Assembly (NCBI GenBank): GCA_035582835.1
Contig: JAYKAV010003143.1
Coordinates: 1,315,870-1,379,869 of the forward strand
Source of the DNA: Phoebastria nigripes
Taxonomy: Eukaryota; Chordata; Aves; Procellariiformes; Diomedeidae
DNA length: 64,000 bases
Direction of reading: 5' to 3'
A model generated the notes under the pieces. The model worked only from the letters and a program-made list of their open reading frames with translations, searched no databases and had not been told where the DNA came from. Each line of letters begins with the position of its first letter. Position 1 is the first letter of the stretch. Made by a program: the position numbers and the translations under genes. This document shows positions 49,386 through 61,387 of this stretch, one piece after another.

Positions 49386-50798
49386 CTTTATACTGATGTA
49401 AGATGTGTAATGAATCTAATATATATTATGTAGCATACATTATATAGTTTATAAATGTAGAATAAATAAATGTGCAAGGTAGCCATTGAAAAGAACTCTG
49501 AAGACCTTCAGTAGAGGTACATATACGCAAAGGATTCAGAACACATTTAATGAGCACAATTTCAATATTTCAAGCAATGTATTTCAATACATTGTATGCC
49601 ATTGATAACGGAGAATTAAAGGAGTACAGTAAATTTACCCAAGAGTTATAATCTCATATAGACGTTTAGAGTTACACCAAGAATAAGCTGGTGGAGTATA
49701 ATCCATATTTTTCTTCAGAGATTAGTGATCATGAGAAAGTAAGAAATGTATTCCGTTTTGTACTCTTTCCCACAACAGTCTGACACAAAATATATTAGGA
49801 GAACTTTGGCAAGCCCCTAATATAATAAAATATTCAGTTTACAAAGCAGAAAGTGTGCCCCTTTTTCTTCCATAAATCTACTATAACAGGCACTTGTGGC
49901 AAAAAATACATTTTTGAACACAGAGAAAACACAGATTACCGCATAATCATGATGTAATTGGTTGAAAGCCACCACGGCTGTTTTCTGTTGCAAGCCATAT
50001 AAAAGGGTTTTGACTATTTTAAGTTCAGGATGAAATGAAGTGAGAGGAAGCCTCCGCAGATTTAACTTTGCTGGAAGTCACATGAGCAAATGAAATGAGA
50101 TCAACTTGTAAAGCAAAGGCAAGCTGGAAAGATTTCCTCATGGCTGCTGCATTACTAAGCTCAGAGGAGAACTAAAGCAATGTAGACCATTACTATGCAG
50201 TTAGTGGGCTGAATACATTGCACTTATTTTCTACCGTGCACTCTTACATCAGGTTAATAAGGTATAGATGGTAGCTCGTTCACTGATCAGCATAGCAACA
50301 TAACCTTTGAACGTACAAAATACCAACACAGAAATTAATCCCGTTCCCAATGAGTGCTGTACATCTGGCTGTTTCTATGGACAAACAAGGGATTTTTCCA
50401 GGAAGAAGTATTAGAAATCACTCACAAATGTGTTGCATCGATCCAAAACATTTATAATCATTTGACTTTGGTTTTGGGCACAGGGTTTCCATTTGCACAC
50501 GCACACAGGCAGACAGATCCTCCCCGTCTCCCTCTCTCTCTCTCCCTCTCTCTCATGCTTTCTTAAAAAAGCAGTTGCTATTTCCTGACTGGCTTTCTTC
50601 CAAATTTGTGAACTAATTTAATTTGGCACCTTTTAACTCATTCCATTATGCCCACCACAAACCTAGCCTAGAAAAAAAAAAAGAGAAAAGAAAATATGGG
50701 ATTGAAGGAAGGAGGTGGACAGAGAAGAAAACTAGAGGAGCCAGAGAGCCAAGTGTACCAACGCTGGCATATAAAACATATAGGGCTACCAAAGGGTA
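49386..50798. other. Gene-free stretch, unique AT-rich sequence
   Basis: The first part is AT-rich with TATA-like strings. The second holds a CT-rich simple repeat and a short A run at 50672-50682. No coding or RNA feature is supported. Confidence 0.55.
50527..50554. repeat. CT-rich microsatellite
   Basis: Imperfect (CT)n with CCC interruptions, about 28 bases. An open frame on + reads through it as Ser-Leu repeats, which marks that frame as spurious. Confidence 0.85.
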
Positions 50799-51341
50799 CG
50801 CATACTGTGCACAACGCGTTTCCGCAGAACCGAAGGTGTGAGCTAGAAACGGTACGGCTGTGATTGCAGGGTACGACTGTGCTTATAGGGTACAGCTGTG
50901 CTTGCTCGCAAGCTTCCCAACCTGAGCCCAACGTGGCGCCTACGTGACATTACTGCTTTCAGGCCCCAAGCTAGCATCTGCTTGCAACCTTCTTTGGAGC
51001 TGCCTCCAGCTTCTCCGAGCATCATTACGTGGGGCAGATAAATCCCCCATCTCAGGAGCCTGTCCACCCTGTTACAGGATACTGCCACCCTCCTGCGTGA
51101 ATGGGTGGAAAATCCTGGGACTCTCTGGAGACTTTCGGGTGCCCCTGTCCAGGACAGGCNCTGCGGGGAGGGAAAGGCATCCGCAACCGCCCTGCCATGT
51201 GACAACTCCCCCCTGGTAGCGGGGAGGAAACTGCAAACAAAGTGTGACCGTCACAGTTGGGCTCCCACGCCGCTGTTGAGTCAGCACAGCTGTGCGCTCC
51301 ACCACCTCCCAAGCTACAGTCCAGCTGTACGAATAAAGCGT
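50799..51341. other. CpG-enriched block of about 540 bp
   Basis: CpG is frequent across the whole block (about 30 by hand count), in contrast with AT-rich flanks. It contains a 19-bp triplicate at its left end, TGAGTCAGCAC (an AP-1-like core) near 51279, and several overlapping open frames of 80-120 codons on both strands without known motifs. It could be a regulatory or promoter region of an unplaced transcript. No exon can be defined. Confidence 0.4.
50851..50907 (+). repeat. Three tandem 19-bp units
   Basis: The units are GGTACGGCTGTGATTGCAG (50851-50869), GGTACGACTGTGCTTATAG (50870-50888) and GGTACAGCTGTGCTTGCTC (50889-50907). All share GGTAC and CTGTG with the same spacing and differ at the 3' end. 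The third contains a CAGCTG E-box. This is a small diverged tandem array. Confidence 0.85.
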
Positions 51342-51556
51342 CCCAGTGTCACAATCAAGGAAATGTGCGGCTGCAGTGAACAGCCATTGTGTTTCTTTCC
51401 CAGGAGCTCTTAGAGCAGCTCAGAGCAGTCCTTCAAAAGGTGTAAGGCATTTGGTAAGTGGTATGAATAGTCCCAATTTGCAATATCTCCTTCCATATTT
51501 CGCTGGATGACTAAGTTCTTTACAAAGGCGTTAAATATCAAGACAAATTTTTTGTT

Positions 51557-51618
51557 AAAAAAAAAANNAACCAAAAACCAAAAAACCAAAAAACCCCCCC
51601 CCAAAACCCAAACCCAAC
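51557..51618. repeat. C/A-rich low-complexity tract with G-quadruplex potential on the minus strand
   Basis: The plus strand alternates A5-6 with CC, then has nine C (51594-51602), then CCC at 51607-51609 and 51613-51615. On the minus strand this gives G-tracts separated by 3-4 T, matching the usual quadruplex pattern. Two adjacent ambiguous bases (51567-51568) lie in the A run, the only double N in the window, which suggests sequencing trouble there. Confidence 0.75.
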
Positions 51619-54600
51619 AGAAGTTTTACTGCAAACTGTAGGTTTCTCATACTACTAGGAAGAAAATAATTCAGCTTCTCAGTCTTGACTGTGTAAAAAC
51701 ACCTCTAGAGAAAGTCTCAAAATACCTAAATTAGATCAACCCAATTGCCTCCTCTTCAACAACTGAAGGATCAGGATCCCTCATGCAACTGATGTACAAT
51801 TTTTGTGGCACAATATGCGTAAGTTGTTATATGCACCACCATAGAGGAATCAGTATGACAATATTTCTATACTATTTCCAGGTAGAATAAACTTAAAATA
51901 AAAGGTATTTAAATAAAAATAATCCAGAAAATCCACATGTATGACTTCAGTTATAATCCATCTGTCCAAGGCTGCCATTGCAATCCCCCATTCCCTTAAC
52001 GTGAAGACACAGCAGACATTTATACCCTGCCTTATACCAGCCTGGAGGGGGAATATTCGAACATCCTCAGATCCTCACACCCTCTGTTGCACATGCTGCA
52101 TCCCCTCCAACCTAGCTCACAACATCCTTGCTTTCAGGACTGCCATGAAGAGCCATTCACCTCTGTGCAGGCAGTCCCTAACCCAGGCACAGGGATCAGC
52201 GTGCTTGTGCTACGCTCAGGTCTCAGCTCCCCTATGGCAGCTCCTCCTGGAGATGCCCACTGAGTACAGTCACGGTCCTTGCAGGCACAAATGGGGACAC
52301 GCAGACTGTGAAATTGCAGAGTAGAGGTCTGAAAGAGGGACAGCCAAGGTGGAAAGTGCCTTGGTTATGAGTGCTGAACGTGGCACACGTGAGAATAGGA
52401 GAAGTCATCGGCCAGGTTCGTGCAAGGATACTGTCCGATACCACTCTGGACATGGCATCTCACATGGTCCACAAGGAGGACGTGGGAGAGTAGCACAGGT
52501 AGAGCAAGAAGGAGTTAAAAACGCAGTGGGTACACAGTCAAAAGCATCTTAGCTTTTCCACATGTGCAGAGAAGTTGGGAACCCAATTAGATGGATGGTA
52601 TTTGGTTTCTCAGAGTATCTACGGTTCTGCACTGAGTCTTCTCAACAGTTAACCACTTTGGGATCAGGAGCAGAGTTATTTAACGTGTCACATGGCAAAT
52701 TCAGGAGTTGCAGCTGAAGTGGCAGAAATAACTGATCCACCGAGCAGAGAGCGAGGCTTACATGAAATTATACGTGAGCTCCCGCTGGGACGAGGGCAGG
52801 AAGGCGCGCATGGCTGGGGAGGGGGTCACGTTCTTGTGATGTTCTGTGACGAGATTATCTTGTATAAACAGTCACTTGAAATTCATCTCTGCGTGTTATC
52901 ACAGTTAGTCTTGTCAGAAGTGGTGTCTGAACCAATACAGTGATATTATACAGGACTTTCACATTTTCACAGTTCCAAAAAGTCCCCCTCTCCAACAAGG
53001 CCCACTCCCTAATGCATTAAGATTGTTGTCGTAGTGAACTAATAAAAAAATGAAACAAAACTCCCCAAACCGCTGCTGCCTTGTAACCAGAATTTCCCAG
53101 AGTTACCTATCAACATCGTGGCTGGAAAAACATGAAAGTTTTTTCTTTTTCTTCTCAGTACGGCGCTAAAGAGAAAGAAAAGCCGGTTTCTGGTTGACAG
53201 CGCAGAGCAGGGCCGTGCTTTCTGGGAACGGTCCATCCTCGCCTGTCAAGAGGAAAGCCATCCCTTCCCCGAGCTGCGTCAGCCCGACAGGCGTGTTTAT
53301 CTTTCTTAAAATGAGGTTCTCTTTCTGTTTCATGAAAATGGCAAGGGTAAGTTATTTTCATGAATTCAGAGCAACACAGCGAACAGGTGAAATGTCTCAG
53401 GAAAGACAATGCGGTCTCTCAGACAACACATGTTCCTACTTAAAATATCGAGAGTCGGAGCACGTTGTTAACAGCAGGAGCATAGGAAAATGGTTTTCCA
53501 CACACCGAGGAAAAAAGGAATGCAACTTTCAGTCAAATGTAGTACTGACACCACTATAACTAAAAGCGAACGTTTTTCAAATTGTTGCCTATATTTTTTC
53601 AAAAGCTTGATTAAGCTTTATTCTCAGATCATCAGCCATTGAATCCTAAGCTTGTGCAGGATAGCTAAGAGGGGAGTTATATACCTACTTGCAGGAAAAC
53701 AAACACAACTGAAAATCTCATGACATATGGACTGCCTTACCAACAAGGATGTATGAATCTTTTTTTTAATGTAGATCTGTAACTTTTAAACTCACATAAA
53801 GGAGATCCTATTTAGGGAATGTCACACAAAGCTTACAGAATTTGCTGATTTGTTTTCATCAGGAATATTTTACCTGAAAAACAGACTAAGTAGGAGAAAG
53901 CTCAATAGAATCCCTAAATAATGTGTTGATTAGAAAGTGGCNTTGGGTAACTTTGTTAATTAATCTCACTAACACCTTTGTCAGCAGAGTTATTCTCTTT
54001 CTTACCTGCACTGACATCCCTCTGTTTTAGCAACACAACGTTCGTAAACTTTGAAAAGAAACTCAAATTCTAAAATTTCTCTTCAATAAAGNAAAAACCA
54101 CATATGTCTTAAGCATCTTTTCCAGTCACCAGCTCACAGTCACCTGAGTCCACTGTAATCAACTCCCTCCATTAATGCCAGTGGCCCTAATTTGAATGTC
54201 ATCATTAGGAAAACTTTCATTTTTATCCTTAGATATAATGTGAATTGGAGAAACAAATAAAATATTTACAAGAAGTATACTGTTAAAGTAATACGTTACT
54301 ACAGTGCTATCATCTAATCGTTGCAAATTATAACTTGTAAAACTGTGATATACAGAGGTCCCTCCCGATAAAATTGATAGAGGTCATAAATAAGCATAAG
54401 TGGGTGCTCATCTGTATAGAAGTACACAAACTAAAAAAACCTTCTCCTTTTCCTTCACTTGTCAAATTTAAATTGTTTACAGCCTTCATGACTTTGCAAT
54501 ACCTTTTCTCCAAAGAAAAGCTTCTTTACACAATACCTTAATATTGCTATATGACTAATAAACCCTTTTCGCCACTGTTCACAAATAAGTTTAAACTAGA

Positions 54601-55640
54601 TTTCATATGCATATGTCTCTCTTTGTATTTCTTTCAGGAATCAGTAAAATGAAAACTGAAAATTATTCCTTTCTACTTCACTTTATGTTGAAACTGCTTT
54701 TTTTGCCAGAAACAATTCTGCTTGAAATCTTCAGAGCACAAGGCTGTTTTCAATACGGATAGAAGCTTTGGGGGAAATTCTCTGTATTTACTGAGTCCTG
54801 GTAGTGCTGGCAAAAAAATCAGGAGCAGCTGCAAAAATTACTCATGCAAAATGGGGCAATGCAGCATAAAATTTGAAATCAAATATCTCCTCAAATTGTA
54901 GAGGTTGGGAAGAAGAGGCAGCGATTTACATGCACCTCCTTCAAACCAGCGCTTAGAAACGTGCGAGTGCATCGCAGTCGCACTGACCCGAGCTGGTAAG
55001 AAACCAGAGGGAGATGAGAGNCGTGAGGCTATGAAAGGGCAGCAGGGCACGTGCGATCACTTTTCTCTCTAGTCTGTGTACAGTCTCAAGGTGTTTGGTT
55101 ACAGAAAAAAGGTGCCAAATCATCAGAGGGAACAGACTATGATGAGAGCCATAAATCTATTTAGGTCAACTGAAATTTTCACCATTTGGCTTCAAGTAGA
55201 AGAACTAAATATTTTTTCTTGCAACTAATCTGTTTTGACTCTATGAAAAACATTTTCATTCCAATAAAGTTATTAAAGTCTTAGCACTTACTGTTTTGTA
55301 GTTAATATAGGAACTTTTTTCTCCCCGCCTGCTAGTTTCTCTGCAATAAATTTCTTTGCACAGGTCGGTCCTCACTCTAGTTCTCTTATTACTTCATTTA
55401 AGAGAATAATTTATTTTAAACCCCAAACCAAACATAGGATTGAAGAGTAGAGGTTAAGAAATGGAATAAAAAGAAAACAGACCTTCACCTTTCATTATGC
55501 TTGTCTTAAGTATCCGCTTTATTAAACTTACTCAGTGTTTAAGTCTGGTTTATTAAAAACCATCAATGTTTAGCTTATGCTATTTTTAAAGCAGTCTGTA
55601 CTGTGTAGTATTTAATAGGCTGTCCAAAACAGATGAGTTC

Positions 55641-55655
55641 TTTTTTTTTTTTTTT
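55641..55655. repeat. T15 homopolymer
   Basis: Fifteen consecutive T, followed by GAAAAGC. No adjacent element is recognised. Confidence 0.85.
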
Positions 55656-56619
55656 GAAAAGCAAACAAATTCAGAATGCTCCAAGATATCCATTTGTATA
55701 AAAGAGTTAACATTCACGTAACCTTGGCCAATGTCATATCAAGTTAATTTTATAAATCAAAATCTGAAGTGTGTTTATTGCATCTAGTATGGCTACTCAT
55801 TAAAGATGTAATCTGGTTCCCTATTAGAAATATTAGCACAGATTGACGCTTACATCAGTGTTTAACCATGCGCTTTATCCGTATAAAAATCTCTTTACAC
55901 TGTCAAGATCATATAAAGAAGCACCTGTCAGTAGTAACCTGATTTTCTGTTCTACCCCTAAAATCTCAGCTGATGTACCAAGAATCACTTATAATCAGCT
56001 CAATTATTACCATTCAGTGCAATCAATGGGAACTTTGTTAACGATTTAGATGAGAGCAAGGTCGGTGTATAGTAAATTTAGAAGCAGGGTCCAGCAGCAG
56101 CCACTGCGTTTAAAACGTCACCTCCGAGCCATTGTTCCCATGATGTTCACAGGGAATGCTGCCAAAATAAGGGACGTGATTTTGGCTATCAAGTGTTATT
56201 AGGTCTGAAGCAGCGTAATTGTAGCATCTCCACTGCATCATCATTTTTAGAAACAGGGAATTTGGTACAAATCATGTGCCTCTCTTATTTGGTATTGTTT
56301 TTCCCTTTTTCTTTGTATGACACAGTTTGGAAAGCTACAGCAAGAGACATAATGCCTCAATCCAGCCAGGAAAGTCCTGGTTTCTGTGGTCCTTATAAAA
56401 ATAAGACGACTACTTAACACATGATAAGAGCAGCTGTATATGGTACAAAGAGATCTTTCTCAGCTCTGAATAGCCAGCATCTATAACTCTAAAGACAACA
56501 GATAGCACAGGATAAATTTATTTGTCTAAACACAGGGCACCTTGTGCTGGTTTAGATGCTGTAAGACATGACTCTCCTGCAACCTGGCCAAAAATGCAGA
56601 GCAATTTTTTAAATCAGTG

Positions 56620-57150
56620 CCCCTGCCCAAGAGGTGCCCCCATACAGCACCGGCAGCCCCAGCTGAAACCTGTATCTAGAGAAGCCAGGCAGCTCATCCG
56701 AGACCACCTCTGAGACAAGTCCCTTTACCCCCCACCCCGTTGTGTTCCCAATGTCACTGCAACACCAGCCCGCTCTCAGCCACCCAGGAGCGGGCACCAG
56801 TCAGTCTGCAGCCGCCAGGACCACGTGGGAATTCACCGGTGTGACCACAAAGGGCATCACTTGGTTCCCTGCAGCCAGCCTACCTTTGCCACCAGCCAGT
56901 CATGTCATTGCCAGCTGGTTTCCCAGCTCCTGAGGGTGATCAGCAGACCTTCCAGGGTGGGTGGCTTGCAGCCCATGCGTTTTCTCCTTCCCCAACCTGA
57001 CTTATGCTTGGCTGCGTTCAGCATCCTGTTTGGCAGGACTCCTCGGTCATGCTGCGGAGCTTCGCCAAGGCCAAAGGGCAGTGGGTTTGGTGGGACCCAT
57101 CTGAGGAACCCCTCTGCAGCCACCAGCAAGGGCCAACACAGTCTTCAGGG
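56620..57150. other. GC-rich block without an identified gene
   Basis: About 530 bases are clearly richer in C and G than the flanks, with many CCAGC and GCAGCC words. Several open frames of 60-121 codons overlap it in both directions. They differ completely in frame and none carries a known motif, so I read them as a consequence of base composition. An unrecognised old LTR or exon is possible. Confidence 0.35.
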
Positions 57151-57850
57151 ACAGCCAGGGGCACCTTGCATGTATAGGCACGCGCTGTAAGGGATCCTGC
57201 CCATGCATTGTCCTTTCTTGTAACTAAGCCTTATAAAGTACAGCTCGATGAAAGTCCGTTTCCCTTCCTTGTAAAAATACATTGGTATTTTGTAAAAACA
57301 AACAAAAAGCCCCAAACTTTGTTCCATGTCAGAATGAAAAGTGGACATTTTTAAATTCCCAGTAGATAAAGCCATGTTTGAGCAAAACCAAATTTCTGGA
57401 CCTCACAAGTTGCCACATAGCAAACTGTTGTTGCCCTTCAGTCAGCTCTAATTATGAACTAATTGGATGAGTTTTTGTTTCAGACATTTCTGTGAATAGC
57501 CTTGAACTACAGAGTCATAGCCAAACTTCTTAATTTAAAAAGCTGTTCCTGCCTTTATACTCAAACGTATTGCACACCCTTTTGGAATACCCTGGAAAGC
57601 AGGTAAATAATTCAAAATTTGTAGCTCTCCAGCTTATCCCCAAATCTAATGTCTAGCACATTATAGAAATAACAGTGAAAGGAAATAAATGCAAGAGGGA
57701 GAAGTCATAAAAACAAAGCTCTATGAGGTTCCCATGTAAGGTCACCAGGAGAGTTTAGTGTGTTGTTTTTCTTCGTCCTAATAGAGAAGCCTAAATTTAA
57801 TTTCTCTTTTCATTTTCTACTTTCCTCTGCTCTTTTCCTCTCATTCTCTG

Positions 57851-57866
57851 TCCTCCTCCTCCTCCT
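57851..57866. repeat. (TCC)5 microsatellite
   Basis: Five TCC units inside a longer pyrimidine-rich stretch (about 57797-57880). A polypurine/polypyrimidine tract of this kind can adopt a triplex structure. Confidence 0.85.
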
Positions 57867-60800
57867 TTCTTCTCCAGTTTGAAATTCCATTCCCAGCCAT
57901 ATGTTTCTCATTGCGATCCACCTTCCATTTTTGGTCATACAGCAAAATGTGGTTTGAAGATCCAAGAAAGTCAGAGCGTGTTGACACAAGGACGTTGGAT
58001 TCTAGGTTTTGTCAACACTGAGCTGAAGAGCTTTGGGCCTTGAATCAATTTTAGCCTCCTTGACCAAGGAAACCCTGCAGAGAGTCAGACTAAGATCAAC
58101 GAGAACAGATTTTCAAGTGAACAGAGCCATATAAGTATCTCTTGCACAACAGGGGAGTGTTTTTTATTTTCTGTATGATCTGCCCTTGCTCCAATATTAA
58201 ATCCAAACACTACTCAATTTTGCTTGGCATGCAGCTCTTTGCAACAAAATCAAAAAGTTTTCTTGCAGGTGATATACAGTAATGAGAGCCTTAAGACAAA
58301 CCTGAATTTCAAACATCAGATGACTTTCTTCTAGAAATTGAGATAAATAACAAACCCGAACAACTCCAAGGTCTCGCAGTGATCTATTCTGAAGGCAGCG
58401 TGGCTGGCAAATGATGGAGAGTCCTGCTCCTTTTCCAGATGACCTGGGGAATTTCCTGTTAAAATACCATGCTCCCAGACGTCTGGGCATGCGAAAGTGG
58501 GTCCACTGGCTAGCAGCTGAAAGTCCATCCCCTACCTTGTGATTCAACTAAAAACATGTGTATAAGGCCGGGGAATGGAAGAGGGTGTAAGGGAAGGAGA
58601 ATTAAACTGATGTTGACATTATTTGAAATTTGCTTTAATTCATGCTCTGCCAGATAGCTGAAGATTAATCTCAAACTGTTTATTTTAATGTATCATATTT
58701 CTGACTTCCAGCTAGCTATCAGCTGGTGTAATATAAGCTTTAATTTTGGCACCACCAAGTCTTCATTGTGTTTACATTTTCACTCACACTTTCTTTGGTT
58801 TTATCATAAGCAATTTCATGATTTAATGGCACTTACTTTCCTGAATAAGAACAGGTGTAGTTAATTTTTGGAGATGGGAGAGAGACTTTTTATAAACTAC
58901 CTCTTTTCCATGTGTAGTTGCTTGCAACGTCAGGGGCTTGAAAGATCCCTTAGTTACACGGCCATTTCTGAGGGAAAGTGAAAATGAAACAGAGGATTAT
59001 CTGTTTTTAAATTCTGGATTAAGGATCGGGCTGATCTGATTAGATCTGAAAAGTTTTAATCGTTTTTCTAGCTAGGACTCCAAACTCCACATTGAAAATA
59101 TCACACTTTGATTTAGCTCAGAGCTATACTATAATCAGGAAATAACCAGGAAAACACTGGCAATATATTATCATAGCAACTAGTAATGAAAATAGATATT
59201 TTGCTGAGCAAACAGAGTTATTCTAGTGCAATCCATTCCGTGAAATAATTTTGATTAATTCATTTGATCCAAATATCTGGAACCACTTAGAAATATTGCT
59301 TCTTTAAATTAGTGTACACCTACATAGGCAGACACTGGGGGTGTGTGAATTCAGACTAACTGCCTGCAGTAACCCTTTGCAGATTCTGATAGCCACGGCT
59401 AGGAAGTGCTCACTGCTGTCACTTCACCGGCCGCGTAGTCAAGAGCCGTGTTCCCATCTTCCCTAGGACAGGACTGGCTGCGGTGCTTGAGTCTCTTCTC
59501 GCTCCCTTCATCCTGCCAAAGGAAGAGCCCAACTCTAGACTAAATTTACAACTGCTGGTCTGGTTTTAGGATCTGTGGCAGGTTTCCAAGANGACATACT
59601 GGTGTGTTCAGATGCCTCCAGTAAGTAGCAGTGATACGTCTAAGAGGAATTTTTATAAAATTAATGTATATAAAGCTCAAGGATTCACGTTTTACATGAG
59701 ACAATGCAGTCTGAAGGTTCAGCCTTTCTAACCAAGGCGATAATGCTGAATCGTCCTAAACTACTCTCCAAATATCACAACTCACAAAACACTATAAGAC
59801 CTCACAAGTGTAGAGACACACAAGTAGGAGGCAAAATACATCACGACTTCCAGCCAGCTTTCTTGGCTTGAGAAAATTTCCCAGCTAGAAAAAGTTACTG
59901 TGATTTTGGAGCACACTAGAGAAATTCAAACAGGAGCAGTACGTCTTGAAGATGCATAAAACAGTGAAAATAAAGACAAAATTTTTGCACCTATATCTAC
60001 AGCTTTTATCCTCTTGGGACATGGAGAATTCGCCGATAGCATCTGTGGGAGAAAATGAGATGTGTAGGGGTAATGAAAACAGAGAATGAGAAATTATAAA
60101 GAAGGCAATAAAAAGAAAAGAATAGGAGACAACTCCTAGACCTCACACAGCCTCTGTTAAACAATGGGAAGAAAATCTTTCAGGAATTCAGTAAGACCTG
60201 AGAAGAAATAGAGGGACTGTTGGAAGAAATGGCTGCTGGCTCAAGTTCCACTGAATGACCTTGACTGTGCACATTAGAGCTAGTTGTTACATCAGGCACT
60301 GAAATAGAGAACAGACCATAAAAAAACTCTGAACATTTCCTCCCATAAGATTCCTTTGTTATAGGACTCTTTTGTAGCATTTAGTAATAATTTCCTCTCT
60401 GACTAATGTTCTTGTGCAAATTATAATGCCATTATGTTCTGATGTGAGCTTTTCCCTCATTTCTTAGTTAATTCATCTTTATAGAAGTTCTTCAGCTGCC
60501 AGCCAGTACTGAAAAGTTATTAATTTCAAGTGACTTTAATAGTGCCTGGGAGCTGAGGAGAAGTTTAGCAAACTCTCAAATTATTTCTTTACCAACACTT
60601 GACTGAATATTATATTTGTCCACTAATTTCTTTTTTTTTTGCTGGAAATCCTTCACCTGGATCTCTGCCATGGTTCATGGCTTTTTCAGCTCTGACAAGG
60701 AAGAGGAGGTAGGTTGCCAATAGGAAGCATAGGAAAGATCGAGACCNAATCGGCTCTTTATCCCCCGTTTGCATGGTAGGTCGATCATAGGGTTACTGTA

Positions 60801-61361
60801 AAACTTCTCCTCTGTTCCCTTCTGCACAAAATGTTAATTTTGTTACACATAATAGCAGAGCCAAGGAAGTCAGACAAAGCAAGCGAGGAAAAGAGCTGCT
60901 CAGACTATTCCTTCCTGTGTGGTTGGCCACATCCAGCTATCAAAGTAAAGGTGTTTCAAGACAGCATGAGCTTATTGCTCAACTATTATTCCTCTTCTGA
61001 TTGTCCAGAATAACGCTCTCACATTTTCTTCCTCTATGCTCCAGTACGTCCATAAGCCCTAACGTACCTTCTAAGTTACGTCTAGTGGTGCCAATACCTT
61101 CACAAGTTATTATTCCCTCTGCTTCACTAGCAGATAACTTGTGCTCAGTCTGATTAAAAAACTTGGCAAAAAATATAACATGATTGATGCACCAGAAAGA
61201 CTGACTTTGGGAATTCATCTAATACTCGCACAAAAGATGGTAGAAAAATGTTTATAAAGCAATTTCTAGGAAACTCAGGTTGCAGGAGGTACCTGAGTGC
61301 CTGTTTGTATGTTCACAGTTGGAATCATGTCCGAGATNGCACTATTTCTTCTAAATAACTC

Positions 61362-61387
61362 TAATAATAACAATAATAAAAATAATC
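61362..61387. repeat. AAT-rich microsatellite
   Basis: Imperfect (AAT)n with C and A interruptions over about 26 bases. Confidence 0.75.

Noticed and set aside
49575..49594. Palindrome CAATGTATT..AATACATTG
   Set aside because: About one perfect 9-bp palindrome with a tiny loop is expected by chance in 64 kb, and nothing else supports it.
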